DNA of 64,000 nucleotides, taken from Gordionus sp. m RMFG-2023. Its lineage: Eukaryota; Nematomorpha; Gordioida; Chordodea; Parachordodidae. The first letter of the stretch is position 1. The number at the start of each line of letters is the position of its first letter. Below the pieces are notes generated by a model. The model saw nothing but the letters and a program-made list of their open reading frames with translations. It had not been told where the DNA came from and did no database searches. The translations under genes and the position numbers were made by a program. Shown piece by piece: positions 33,837-47,140 of the stretch. Location of the stretch: the NCBI RefSeq assembly GCF_954871325.1, contig NC_088775.1, forward strand, positions 89,009,561 to 89,073,560. The letters run 5' to 3'.

Positions 33837-34052
33837 TAGTGTTACTTAACGGCTCGATTTATGTGACTTTTATAAACGGCTAACTCAATATTTTAACCAG
33901 AAAATATTGCATAAGCATCGCTTCTATAATAGATGTCCAATCTTTGTGCCACTTATGCCCAAAATCTTCAGGCTTGTGTTATAATTTTCTGGGTAAAATA
34001 TTGAGTGAGTCATTGTTAAAAATCGGCTCAAATCGAGCCTTTTGACAACATA
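33837..34052. mobile_element. hAT-type MITE, copy 3 (diverged)
   Basis: TAGTGTTACTTAACGGCTC at the left and GAGCCTTTTGACAACATA at the right, with the family interior (tattttaaccagaaaatattgc, cttcaggcttg). More diverged than copies 1 and 2. Confidence 0.75.
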
Positions 34053-35246
34053 CAAGTGCTTAGCATTTTCATTTAAGATCGTATCTCCTGTTCCAATAAA
34101 ATTCCATAACATTCAGGAGTAAATATTTACCTTTTAGCTATTATTCTAGAAGGTTTTTGATAACGCTAGGAGTACAACATTTAATATGTCCTTACCCAAT
34201 ACCCAATTAGTAATGGGGTTGTGCTATTGTGGGACTAAAAGTGAGACGATGGTCCGAAATTTTAGTAAAGGCTCGAACAAGTAAGTACCCCTATGTGATA
34301 TATTTTTTATAAAGTAGTGTCCTTCACTACGCTGTGTTATTTTTTTTTACTGGTGTTGTTAAAAACATATCATTTCTACTCCAAAGTTCCCTAAGCTGGT
34401 TCTAACAAATGACAAGATTTGCATATTTATATATGCAGCTTATTTGTTGCACTTAAATATTCTAGCATTAACAAAATATGCGAATGAGAATTTGTATTGG
34501 CAAATATGTTATATGATTTATTAAATAAAGGCTGTTCATGCCTAGGGGGTAAGCGTTTGCTTACGTGTGTGCACCCTTTATTATCTAATTTTATCCAACC
34601 TAGATTTTAAAGCAGTGAAGTTGAGGCTCATGAAAAGAACCATATGAATTAGAATGGCTTGATTGAGAACACTTGTAGTAAATGGATGATGTCCTTTATA
34701 GTCTATGTGGGAGCTAGATAGATTCAAGATGAAATGGAGCACTATATATTACAATTTGGCTAAGTACTATCTGTCAAAAATCAAAAAAAAATGTAGAAAA
34801 AGAAAGCTAACAATATAAAGCAGAAAAAAAAACTAAACTGGCCAAGATCCAAAATAAAAACAAAATATAACTTACTGAAAATCCATAATCTAGATAACCC
34901 GAAACGTCAATAATACTAAATTTGTAGACTATTAAATTCTCACTTTTTATTTAAGACAAAAAACTAATGATAAAAAAAATGGTTTTATCAGTTTTCATAT
35001 AAAAAAATTAATGATATAAAAATTAATCATTTGAAAAAAATCACTTTATCAAAAACGATAAAAAAAAAATATCTCATTTAAAATTATTGACATTTTAACT
35101 ATATTAAAAAAATAGTACAATTTATGACATGCCACCCCTTTATGGGCCAATGGCATGTACATTAAAAAAATATAACTGCATACTATTACTAATTTTCCGA
35201 TGTATCATGTAAAATTACGCGATATATATAATTAGAATCATCGGAT
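34053..35246. other. No gene recognised
   Basis: AT-rich. The segment 34600-34760 has somewhat higher GC, but no frame or family was identified. Confidence 0.4.
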
Positions 35247-35820
35247 GTGAATATCGCGGACTTTGTGGGAGTCATCACGGTAGCAGTAAATGATTCTCCC
35301 ACAAATCCATGGCATCATGATGTTGTAACAACGTCGAGGATGCTGATGTGCAAGGAGCGGTCTCTTGAAGAGTGGTCATCGCCCTCTGGAGAATGTCCTC
35401 TGCCGGTGGGGTTGATGCGAGACTGGATCGACTACTGGACGTTCCTATTAACCCTCCTCTGTTAGCCGACGGAGCCCGATGAACGGTAGGAAACGACAGT
35501 TGAACCTGCGTTGGTTCTTCCGGCCTTCGTTTATTATTTCTTGCAGATCTGCCTGTAGAATTGGTATTTATCGGAGCTAGGGGTTGGCGAGAATCTCTAC
35601 TTATAACGTGACACTGGCTGCGGATATGCCCGTCGCTGTTACAGTTGTAGCATCTTCGCTTCCTAGGCCCTACGGATGTCATCGCATTTTCTTGAGATAC
35701 AGGGGACTGGATGGTCATACCGGTATTTTTAGGTATGAGAGTCACTTGGAGGTAACAGGAGCCTAAACTGACTGTTGGTATGCATGTTGACGATCTTTTG
35801 CGGTTGATGAATATTCTCAA
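35247..35820 (-). other. Retroelement-like ORF with one CCHC zinc knuckle
   Basis: A 181-codon minus-strand frame, unusually GC-rich for this window. It contains CYNCNSDGHIRSQC (a C-x2-C-x4-H-x4-C zinc knuckle) preceded by a basic GPRKRR stretch. A serine-, threonine- and proline-rich tail follows. Such knuckles bind nucleic acid in Gag or LINE ORF1 proteins, and also in some host proteins. There is no reverse transcriptase next to it on this strand; the Gypsy-like fossil begins about 1 kb to the right. Taken as an old retroelement piece. Confidence 0.5.
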
Positions 35821-36815
35821 GAAAGTTGTATGCCAGTTAAGAAAATTGATTAATACACCAAAAGATATACTTATTCTAAAAATATAAAAAAAAAAAAAAA
35901 ATTTTTAAATCGGAAGGGGGAAAAAAAACTTTTTGGGAAAAAACTTTTATTAAAAATATAGAAAAAACTTTTATGAATATATATATGGAAAAATTTTCAT
36001 ATATATCGTGTGTATTTGTATAAAAAAAACTTATGGTATAGTGCAAACTAGTTGAGGCGCATACATGTTTATAAACTTTTCGTATTTCCCACATGTGCCT
36101 CAAATATCTCTATGTTATTATCACCAATATCCCTTGGGGTGAGCGTCAAGTAAAACAAAACAAAACAAAAGTATTTGTAAAAAAAAAATCTAACTCAATC
36201 AAGTGAATCCCCCAAGTCAGTATTATTTATTCCTTACTATTAATTACAAAATTAGAGGCAACTTCCGATCAAAATAAGTTAGAGGGGGAAAAAATATACA
36301 ACAGAAGGGCTGGGAGAAAAAAAAATATCTAACAAAAAAAATTTTTACCAAATGTTTAAGATTCGAAAAAAAAAAATTTTTTTATCAATGTGAATAATCA
36401 AACATAACACGACCAAAAAAAACTTTACGACTAACACTGAGAACAAAAACTATTTTTATACCCTAAAAAACCTTTCTATTCATTCAAGAAAAGATAAAAA
36501 CAAAACTTTTCTATTCATTTAAAAAAATGACTTATTGTCCCTATCATCTGGCAGACACATTTATTTTTAACTTTTTTTTTGCTTAACGAACAAAAAGAAA
36601 AACCTTTCCAATATCATTAAAATGGTGAAAAACTTTTTAATGAACCCGTCTGAATGAACTATAAATTGGATCGAAACTGACCATAAAAACTTGTATACAT
36701 TGAACAATATTTAAAAAAATGATCCAATATACGGAACCCTGACCCGATATGAACCGTTTAATTAGTACTTTAAACAAAATCGAGTATATCTTCTCATATT
36801 ATTTACCCTTCTTAT
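35821..36815. other. AT-rich DNA flanking the Gypsy-like fossil
   Basis: Long A-runs on the plus strand. This is where a 3' LTR of the minus-strand element would be expected. I found no repeat shared with the DNA beyond 41.1 kb. Confidence 0.4.
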
Positions 36816-39800
36816 TTATCCCAATTTTACATGATCGTGATGACGGATCACATTAACCCCGGTTATTAACAAAATTTCACTTAATTTCGAACCCCGGTTT
36901 AATAATACCCGACCTCTTTCCCATTTTTTCCCCCGATTGTCAAACAATCTGGTCCAAACCTTCTGGCCCACTGAAAACTTTACCCCTAATTTTACTTCCA
37001 CTGAGGTAATAATCTTCCTCTTTGGTTTTAAGAAATCTAACGGACCCCGTGTTCGCCTACCTAAAAATAACTCTACAGGCGTAACCCCCTCTCGATTGCG
37101 AGAATTGAGGTAATATAATTGAGACATGTAAGCCTCATCTTTATGGGTTCCAGCCTTTTTAATCCAATTTTTAACAATGGCTACCATCCTCTCAGCTTGT
37201 CCATTAGAGCTGGGATGATATGGTGGAGCAAGAATGTGTTTTGTCTGTGAAGCAACACAAAACTTTTTAAAATCCTCACTGACAATAGCGGGACCCCCAT
37301 TAGACACTATCGTGTCGGGAAAACCGAACCGGGCATATAATTCTCTTAATTTTTTAACAACAATTTTTGTGGTATATCCATATACTTCTGCATATTCTAT
37401 CCACTTAGAATACGAGTCTACCACTAAAAAATGTGTTTTTTTTATCAAGATCAAAGAAATCAATGTAAATACGTTCCCAAGGTTTCTTTGATTTAGGCCA
37501 AAATTGCCCTACTTCTTTACGGGGCATAGGGGCACAGGCATTACAAGGAACGCATTTCCTGGTAATCCATTCAATATCATTGCCCATACCAGGCCACCAT
37601 ACATATTCCCGAGCCCAAGATTTCATCTTGTCTCGACCTTGATGACCGGCGTGCAATAATTTCATAATTTTACTCCGTAATTTATAAGGAATTACGGCCC
37701 TGTTTCCTCTCATAACACAATCATCAACAATTGATAATTCTTTCTGTATTTTTTTATATGCATCATATTTGTTTTTCCAAGGTTTATCTCCTGTTAGGCT
37801 TAATTTTACCTGACCTAGAACTTTGTCATTCACAGTATTGGTTTTCAAATCCTCCCAATTGGTAGGACCCCCTTTCAAAATATAAGACAGAGACCGCACT
37901 AGGGCTTTCTCTCTATCCAAACTTATATTATCACTTATTTCAGAATCTGCACAGCCAGAACTTAACCTGGATAGAATATCAGGCAAATGATTTTCTTTGC
38001 CCCGACGATATCTAACTTCCACGTTAAAACTGCCCACTAATAATAACCAACGTTGTAACCGGGGAGATAGCATTAACTCCCTATTATCCTTTCGGAATAG
38101 GTGGATTAACGGTTTGTGGTCAGTAAAAATTTCAAATTTTTTACCAATCAAATATTAACGGCATTTCGTCAACCCGAAAATCACGGCCAAGGCCTCCTGT
38201 TCAATCACCGAATATCTCGTTTCGCCATCCTTAAGAACTCGGGAAAAAAAAGGATGGGTCTTTCCACACCATCAATTACATGTAATAAGGCTCCTCCAAC
38301 ACCTTTGTTGGAGGCATCAACAGCTAAAATAATTTCTAAATCATTGTTGAAACAGACTAAAATTGGCTCTTCCCCAATTTTTCCTTTTAAAATTTCAAAT
38401 GCTTCTTGTTGTTCCACCTTCCAATCGAAATGAACACCTTTCTTTAATAACTCATATAACGGGGCAGCTACCTTCGCAAAATCCTCTATAAAACGATGAT
38501 AGTAATTTACCATACCCAAAAAGGACTGCACTTCCGCCTTGTTATTGGGCTGTTTCAAATTTAATATATTTTTCAAATTTTTTTGCAATGGCTTCACCTC
38601 AATCCCATTTATTTGATGGCCTAAATATTCGACCTCCATTACGCCCAAAATGCTTTTTTCTTTACTGGCTCTCAAGCCTTTACCATGAATTCTTTTAAAA
38701 ACTTCCTCCAAACGATGGTTATGCTGCTCAGGCGTCATCCCTGTAATTAACACATCATCCATGTAATAAAATACACCCTCTAGTCCTTGGAAAACGGACG
38801 CCATGGTACGCTGAAAAATAGGCGCTGACACACTCAACCCAAATGGTAATCTACAAAAAGCGAACAACCCTTTGGGAGTCGTGATCGTCAATAATTTACG
38901 AATCTCCTCCCTCAAAGGTAATTGTAAATAGGCTGACGAAAAATCAACCTTTGAAAAATATTTGGCTCCCTTCAACTGGGCCAAAATTTCCTCAATTCGA
39001 GGTAAAGGATATTTAACTTCTGCTACCCATCGATTAACGGTTACTCTGAAATCAGCACAGAGTCTCAATTTACCATTTGATTTCTTAACCGGTACCAACG
39101 GGGTTGCCCATACACTATATTCCACTGGAACAATGATACCATCATCTAACCCATTGATCCAATTCTTCGTCAATTTCCTTTTTCCATTCAAAAGGGACTC
39201 GACGACACGCTAGGAAAATAGGTGCAAATCCTTCCCTTAATTTTATATCTACTTGATAATCATTAAGACAACCTAATTTGTCTTCGAAAATTATTTCATA
39301 CTTCTTCATTAAACGAGATATATTTTCACTCATTTTATGTAATTCATGAATACCAATAGCAACCACTGGGGTTTTATCAATGCTAATGTTGTTTTCTACC
39401 ATTAATTCCGTGGACTTTACATACCTATCAGAATTACGGGTTAAATCATTTTGTTTTACGGTTAAATCCTTCCCTTCTATTTCATGGATATTTTTTCGAG
39501 CGTTATAAGCAATATTTTGGTCTTTCGGTTTAATTATGGCCGAACCATTATGTAGGGCAAAAATATTCCAATAATTACTGAAAGGACCTAACTGAACAAT
39601 CCAATCCCACCCCATGATGGTTTCCACATCTTTCTTTACTACCCATAAATCTAGGAAAAATGTGGTATCATGGAGAATTACGCCTAATTTAGTTTTTCCC
39701 AAAACTACTATCTCAGACCCATCAAATTGTCTGACGCACATAGATTCTTTTTCAAGCTTACCCCCAGGCCAATACTTATAATAATTTCTTCTAGACATTA

Positions 39801-41101
39801 TGGAAATGCTAGCCCCTGTGTCGAACAACATGTCGATGTCCCTCGAATCAACTCTTACCGTAACTCTTGGACAAGGACAAGGTTCGACTAATCTCTCAGT
39901 CATTAAAATATCATATGTTTTAATTAACTGATCAATATTAATCTCATTTGAAACATCAGTTTCATGAGAATTCTCATTTGAACATAAATTCAACTCGGAA
40001 TTTAGTGGTTCCTTAACAATATTCATATTTTTTCTTGCAATATAACTGGGATATTTTTCCCATCTGAAAGTATTAATATTCCTTTCATCGGAATATTTAA
40101 CAATACCCCTAGGATATTTCTCCCATTTAAAATCATTAGAATCTTTATTATTTTTATCATCATGAATAAAAAAATTTCGGTTATAACCACCGCTTTTACG
40201 AGAATTATATCTCATTTCAGCATGGTTATTTACTTTATTATCATTTTTCCATCCCGATCTCCTATTTACTATATGATTACACTTGCAATCATATAGTCAA
40301 TTCTTGATACAGTTTATGGCTACATGTCCCGGTCGGTTACATTTAACGTAAACGGGATCTGCCATAATTCGATCGTAGAACCTCAAATTTGTTCGTGTTG
40401 GTACCAGAAATTTTTCTAACATTAGAATTTTCGAATGCCAGTTTCTTTAACGGAAAACCTTCACGAAAATTTTGTTCTTTGACCACACAGGTCTCTACCT
40501 TGTGGCCCCTATACCCACAGCGGGTACATTTCAAATCCTCTAAGTCTTTCTTACGATCAGACCATTTTTTTCAACGGAAATATTTTTTCCATTTGACCCT
40601 GTCGGACCACATATTTGGCCTTTATTAATACTACTATTAGCTATAACCAACTTATTTATATCTTGATACATAATCTTAATCACTTCTTTTAGTTCTTTCA
40701 ATTCTTGGAGGATAATTACAGATCTCTCCACACTATCCAAACGATCATCGTTATTACATTCCAAAGTTTCTACCATTATTGGTCTGCCGTTCTTGATTTC
40801 ATTTAAAACCATATTTAAATTACTTTCCAAGACCGAAATCTTTTTCCAACAATCTGCCGACCGGAGTGTCTATTTTCCAATTATCATATACTTTGGTCGC
40901 AACCATAGTACATTTTCCAAACAAAAATTTTATTACAATATATATAATATACAGTAGGACCAATAATACAATTGTCACTAATGAATTATTCACATCAAAT
41001 TTATCAACCATCTGATACAAATCTTGATAATTAATACTCGGATACTCCGAAATTTTATTAAAGAAGCTAGGCTCACTATCAAAATTAAATATAAAGTCCA
41101 T
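36816..41101 (-). mobile_element. Ty3/Gypsy-like LTR retroelement fossil
   Basis: On the minus strand the usual order of a Ty3/Gypsy element is recognisable. An N-terminal region with a hydrophobic segment and a helical segment is followed by a zinc knuckle (CTRCGYRGHKVETC) and an aspartic protease (LFDTGASISIMS). The reverse transcriptase (FSKVDFSSAYLQLPL, YMDDVLI), RNase H, integrase zinc finger (H...H...C..C) and integrase core follow. RNase H to integrase order marks it as Ty3/Gypsy rather than Copia. It is broken in a few places, though large parts remain open, so it is probably not very old. LTRs were not recognised on either side. It is described as a fossil only. Confidence 0.88.
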
Positions 41102-42258
41102 CTCATTATATGAAAAATTTATATTCCTTTAAAACGGTCGTGTTAAATTTCTAAAAATTTAAACAAAAATGTGATTGCGTTGTGTTATGAGTAGAGATAC
41201 AAAATATAAAATAAAATATCTTTTACCTTAAAATACCGAATTAATCCTGGAATCGAAGCTATCCTGGTAGTCGCGGTCAACAACTGTCAAAACTCTCAAA
41301 ATGAAACTACGAAAACGAAACAAAGAAAACTTACCCCAATCAAATATATATAAAAAAAACCCCTTAACTTACAGAAAGACCTTCTTACTAATTCTTAGAC
41401 TTAGTAAAATTTCCACAACAGATGATTACAAACGGTTTTTATTTAAAATACTCGAATTATTTAAAAATCATAAAGGAAAAAATTGTATTAAAAAAAGAAA
41501 TTTTCATCGTAAAAAAATTAATGATTCATATAAAAAAAATATATCAAAAAATCAAAGTTTTTTAATGATTGACATTTTTTTAATATATATAAAAAAAATG
41601 TTATAATTTACAACAATCTTCAATTTATTTATATAATTTCATTATTTTTACTGTTCTGAGGCGTTATTTAGTTATATACATATATACATATATAGGAAAA
41701 TGATGCAAAATTACATCAAAAGAGAAATAAAATATAATTATCACATTAACGTAAAAATATATATGAGACATCAATGATTATCTTATAAATTATTATCTTA
41801 TTTGGAATATAAATAATTGTCATACTAATCCCAAAAAATCAATGAGTTAAAATCACTACCGAATATTCTGGTCTACGAACCCCCAATTCCCTATAAGAAC
41901 TAAATAATATATCTATCCATCATTTATAGCTGCTCCCATTTGTAGTGTGGAGAGGGGGGGGGGCACCACGGACAGGTGGTTTGGGTTATGGTGAATAAGG
42001 TTAGGAAAAATATTTCTTTTTTATTAAGGAAAAAAATTATTTACTTTTATTTCATAAATATTTTTAAAAATAAAAATTCCTACCCGTTTCCTTTCCCCGA
42101 AAATATTTTGCAAAATATTCAATTCAATCCGATAAAATTTTAATTTCCGTTTCCTACCCAATTTTTTTTTTTTAAATTTTTTATTTTTATTTTGTTTGAA
42201 TATTATATTTCCATCCGCGTTATAAATAAAAATATTTTATGTCAATTTTTTTTTTTTA
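41102..42258. other. AT-rich DNA upstream of the Gypsy-like fossil
   Basis: Would hold its 5' LTR if present. A short GC-richer piece at 41247-41290 (ccaggat and gtcgcggtcaaca on the complementary reading) could be near a primer-binding site, but I cannot delimit an LTR. A G-run lies at about 41944-41954. Confidence 0.35.
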
Positions 42259-42512
42259 GTCGCATAAATTTGTTTGGTACAAAGTATATCTATGCAATAA
42301 CGGGCGTAGCAAATTGTGCCGCAAGGATCAAGACGGCAATAAACTGTAGTCACTGGCATGGTGCAATTCGTGACCTTCATAGGACACGGATTGCAATTGG
42401 CCCTTGGGGTAGAGCAGATAGCGGGCAATAACATAACAACGTTTATTACGCTCGTCATCGTTACGGTAACACCTGGGAGCGTGACGCCGGAAACAGTTGG
42501 TGCTGGCGCTTA
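42258..42512 (-). other. Possible cysteine-rich exon
   Basis: A GC-rich island of about 250 bp in AT-rich DNA, open on minus from about 42512 to 42240. It would encode a hydrophobic, Thr-rich start (VTVTMTSVINVVMLLPAIC) and then NCNPCPMKVTNCTMPVTTVYC and CGTICYARYC: eight or more cysteines, as in a small secreted protein. The plus strand is also partly open and has a strong pyrimidine tract plus AG at 42258-42259, so the strand is uncertain. No family recognised. Confidence 0.3.
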
Positions 42513-44131
42513 ATTTTTTTTCTTAAAGTCTTTTGTTACATAGTTTTTTGTTTTTTAAAAAAAAAAGATGGCCACTGCGATAAAACGCGGAATTTTGGGG
42601 AAAGGCGGCCATTTTACATATATTTTAAAACGCCATTATTACTTATAAAAATTAAATATATACATGTAATATATTTTTTTAAAAAAAATCCGGGACAGGC
42701 CTTTAAAATTTTTATTAAAAAAAGGCAATATGGCTGACAAGCTATGAACTTAACATACAATTCTAACGCGTCAAGCCCCATATCAACAACCTTATGACAA
42801 ATCTAGTCGAATAAAATACTAGTGTACAAATTCTACCGAAGGGATCGAGCTCAAAAAAACTCACGCGATACAGCTGATTAAAATCTTAGCAAAGGGTTGT
42901 CTTTGAGGGGGGAGAATGTTGTTATCACATATTTTAAACATTGTAAAAATACTAATCTTATTATAAAAAAAACATATGAAAGGTGACGTTTTGAATTTTT
43001 GAATTCCTAATACAAAAGTGATATTCGATTCGTTAACTTACTACAAAGGAATATGATTTTTTAATTTTCGTGTTTTATATAGGAAGACGAGAGGAAGGGA
43101 CGGAGAAAAAAAAGGGAACTGGAGAAAAGAATTCTTACTGGCGAATAAACAACAACATCCCCATAATTCGCCGCCTCCTCTTCTAACGTCGGTCGAACCA
43201 CCGGGACAATCCCAATCACTAAAGCAAGGCGCATCTTGAGCTCTTTAAGATAACATACAATTTCTGCATTCTTTAAAGCAATTTTTGTTTTGTTTGGATT
43301 TAATAGGGTTATAAATTTTATATAACATTTATTATAGACATTATATTATTTTGCAAAAAAATGATATTTCTTATTATAGAGTTTATAAATTTTCAAATAT
43401 TTTAACTTACATAATACTCCATTTTTGAGACTTAATATGCTCTCATTTATCCTTAAAAAATGATGGGTATAGAACGGATAATATCAATATAATAATACCA
43501 TAACAACCACCAACTTTATGATAAAAAAAAATAATTTACTAAATATAACCATTCTTAAGAATGGAAGGGCCAAAATTAGTGATAAAATCGTTAAAAATAT
43601 AAATTTTAAAAAGGAATTTTCTGAGTGGACATGTGCTTCATGCGCTAGGTTAGCTTTATAACTATTTTTATTTGTAACTAGAATATATTAACTTTGTCGC
43701 CCAAATTAAAAAATCCGTTTAATATCCTAATTCGAAGTGAAAAGCAGCTGTTCAAATATGAAATGATTTAATCCATTTTAAAAAAAAAATTTTTTACCAT
43801 TAACCGCTGGTGGTATGAATGTTTTTTACTTAGATAACATAGTGGAGGCCACTCAAAACTGTCATTAATCTATATTATAGAATTATTAAATATATTAATT
43901 TCAATTTAAATATATCATTAACCTCCTTAGTTACTTCCAAAAACGAATTTTCGTTTTTAATTTTCCCTTTCCCTAAGCAATATTGTAGAGATGTAACATT
44001 CCAAAACAGCTTTGAACAGCTGCATTTTAATCTTTTTTACCCAAATTTTTGCAAAATATCCTTGAAAATCATTAAAATGAAGATTTTCTTCAAAGAAGAA
44101 AGAGTTTTAATGCATATATATAGAAGTGATT
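42513..44131. other. No gene recognised
   Basis: AT-rich, with some GC-richer unique sequence (43080-43260, 43600-43700). No frame or repeat identified. Confidence 0.4.
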
Positions 44132-44192
44132 ATAATGTTGTTAAATGTCTCGATTTGAGCCGATTCTTAAAAACGCCTATCTCATTATTTTA

Positions 44193-44261
<69 letters not shown>

Positions 44262-44389
44262 GAAAAAAGATTGCTAGATGGCTAAACCTTACGAGGAATA
44301 CCTTTAACCTTGCCTTGCGTAATATTTTTCTGAATAAAATATTTTGTCAGTTTTAAAAATCTGCTCAAATCGATCCGTCTAGCAACATA
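44132..44389. mobile_element. hAT-type MITE, copy 4, with an internal TTTC microsatellite
   Basis: Ends TATAATGTTGTTAAATGTCTC and CTAGCAACATA with the family interior. A (TTTC)n tract at 44194-44262 has expanded inside it. Confidence 0.75.
44194..44262 (+). repeat. (TTTC)n microsatellite
   Basis: About 17 uninterrupted units inside MITE copy 4. Confidence 0.95.
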
Positions 44390-45328
44390 AACTGATAACT
44401 TATTTTGGTTCACTTTTCAAAATCATTTATTTTAATGTCCAATAAATTTAATAAAATAAATAATATGATACATTAAATTTTGGTAAATCCAAAATAAATT
44501 TTCAAAAATAGAAATTGCTATAAGCTCCATTGCCTGAGTTAATATATCTGTCAATTAGTTTTAATTTTGGTATATATATTCAAAAATTCGTGACCAAATT
44601 AGACAGGTATTTTTACATATTACTCGAATCTATTTCCGGCAAAAAATTGCATCTTCACATAGCACCCCAATAAATTATATTTTTACAATTTTTTTTTTTA
44701 AATTTGAAAATTCTTAATTATTTTGGGGTGTGTAAAAAAAAAATGTTTATCCTATAAATTTATAACAATTTTATAATTACACATATCGCTGGATTTGTTA
44801 TAAGAAGCCTAATAATCGTTGCGCCTTTATATTAAATAAAAATTACAAATGCCTCAAAGGTTAAAAGCAAAACTGTCTACAATTCATAAGATAGGTAATT
44901 CCAAACATGATAGAATGTATTTCCGGTATAATCAGATTCGCGCTCAAAAAAGGATTTAAAATTGTAAAAATATTGCCGGGAAAAAACACATTACGCTATC
45001 ATCAAAGAACTTACAAATCACATTTTTTTTTCCTATTTCCCCAGATTTTCATGTGTGTGTTATGCACTCAAATTGATCATAATCTGAGTATTTTAATGTT
45101 CTATATTTATTTTTTTTAAATTTACCAGAAAAGCAAAAATTGAAGTCCTTCCTGTATTTTAAACCGAAGACCTCAATGTAATAATTACGAATAAAAGATC
45201 ATTCTCAATTATATTATAACATTTTTTTTCGTGAATATATAAGAATATAGCACTAAAAGGATTCATTTGTCCAAAACAAAATTGTGGATATAGAACATTA
45301 TAATGCTCAGCCGACGATGTCTTAAGTG

Positions 45329-45531
45329 TAGTGTTGTTAAACGGCTCGATTTGAGCAGATTTTTAAAAACGAACATTATGCCAGGAAAATGTCACCGAAG
45401 CGTCGAGATTTCGAGGATAGGTGTTCAATTCTATGTGCCTTATGAGCAAAATCTTTAGGCTTGCAAATATTTTATCTATTGAGTTAGCCGTTTTAAAAAA
45501 TCGGCTCACATTGAACCGTTTAACAACACTA
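45329..45531. mobile_element. hAT-type MITE, copy 5
   Basis: TAGTGTTGTTAAACGGCTCG at the left, GAACCGTTTAACAACACTA at the right. The flanking 8-mers CTTAAGTG and GTTAAATG agree at 6 of 8 positions. Confidence 0.82.
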
Positions 45532-46407
45532 GTTAAATGTTACAAAATTGACTGAAACACAATATACTAGGATATGATATATGATATATATATAAAGTCG
45601 CAATAAATAAAAGATCAAATAATTTGTTGAGGACATTTTTAAAAAAAATCTGAGTTCCGAAAGTAGTGTTTCTAAACTAAAGATTTGAATCCATTTTTAA
45701 AAATGGCCAGATAAAAATTTTTGTCCATAATAATATTATGCAAGCATGGAGGATTTTCTTATAGACAACAAAAATGTATGGGACCTCTATTTACCGAATC
45801 TTGAGGTTTTAATACTGTTTTGGTTAAAAATCTTAATTTCCCCCCATTTTTAAACCGACCCAAAATTAGGCCCTTAACAATACTTATTATAGGGATACAT
45901 CTGGTAAAGTATAACCTATCCTAATAAATTTAAAGAAATTTTGAATCATGAACTTTTCAGTCATTTTTAATTCATTTTACTGGCAATTACTAGCTTTGAC
46001 TGAGATAATAATCAACGGCAAATATTACATATTCTATCAATCGTAAATCATTAATCTAATAAATTATAAATTAAATAAATATTACCAGCACGGTCCATAG
46101 GAAGAAAAGGCTGAATAATAATTTCATTGATTTAGTTGTTTTTTGTTTCCCCGAGCTGATCAATGGAAAAAAAAAATTTTTACAATTAAAATTTCTTTAA
46201 AATGGCGAGTTTTAAAAAAAACAAAATGAAGTTGCTTCCAGAAAAGTAAAAAAATGGAATGACGCTGGAAAATTAGGCTTTAAATTGCTAAATTCGTTAA
46301 AATTAACTTGTTATTAAATTATTATAGCTAGGATAGGATAATAAAATTAAAACTAACTTTTTATCCTCATTTTTATAATATATGTATTATTTTCTTTACT
46401 TTTGTTA

Positions 46408-46442
<35 letters not shown>

Positions 46443-46777
46443 ATGTTATCATAATATAATCTAATCAAAAAATATATACCTTTAAAATATTTTTAAAAAA
46501 GATAAAATTCTATATTGATTAATTATCGACGGAAAATATTCAGGAAGTTTAATCGTTTGATGAAATTGTCATAACTTCATTTAATCGATCATATATTCTT
46601 ATAATGAAGTCAAATAATAAAAATAAATTTTTTTAAAAATTTTCGAGATAAATAATTCCCCGAAAAAAAAATAAATTCACCAATAATAATTCTCTTAAAA
46701 AATAATTTCCCCCAGAATATATTTTCTCAAAATTTTTTAAATATTTTATTTGCCGATTTTTTTTATTTTAATGGATA
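45532..46777. other. AT-rich DNA with (AT)n tract
   Basis: An (AT)n run lies at 46412-46438. A weak, decayed MITE resemblance occurs at 45660-45890. No gene seen. Confidence 0.4.
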
Positions 46778-47140
46778 TGTCGTATGAGGATTCGAAATCC
46801 GCCGAGAGAGATTTAGAAAAAATTTAAAACTCGATTTAATCGGAAATGTATTCTAGCTGCATAGAGTATTTACCCTATAAATTTCAGCCAATTTCATCCA
46901 TAGACATTTTAGTATTTTTTTTTAAATTTATATAAAAAAATCCATATAAAAATTAATATAAATTAGAAGTAGTTCTAAAGTTCATATGGCAAAATTGGCT
47001 GAAATTTATATGGTAAATACTCTTCACGTGCTAGAATACATTTCCGGTTAAATCGGATTTTAAATTTTTTTAAATCGCCCTCGGTAAAGGATAAATTAAG
47101 AGATTCCGAAACCCCAAGGATTCCGAATCCCCATGCGACA
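46778..47140. mobile_element. MITE sharing termini with the 59-63 kb fold-back element
   Basis: 363 bp with inverted ends TGTCGTATGAGGATTCG and CGAATCCCCATGCGACA, and a second inner inverted pair around 46835-46990 (gaaatgtattctagc / gctagaatacatttcc). The larger element at 58976-63094 begins TGTCGTATTGGG. Flanks GATA and TATA agree at 3 of 4 positions, compatible with a 4-bp target duplication. Confidence 0.72.

Noticed and set aside
36121-42000. LTR pair around the Gypsy-like fossil
   Set aside because: I compared the A-rich flanks by eye and found only low-complexity similarity.
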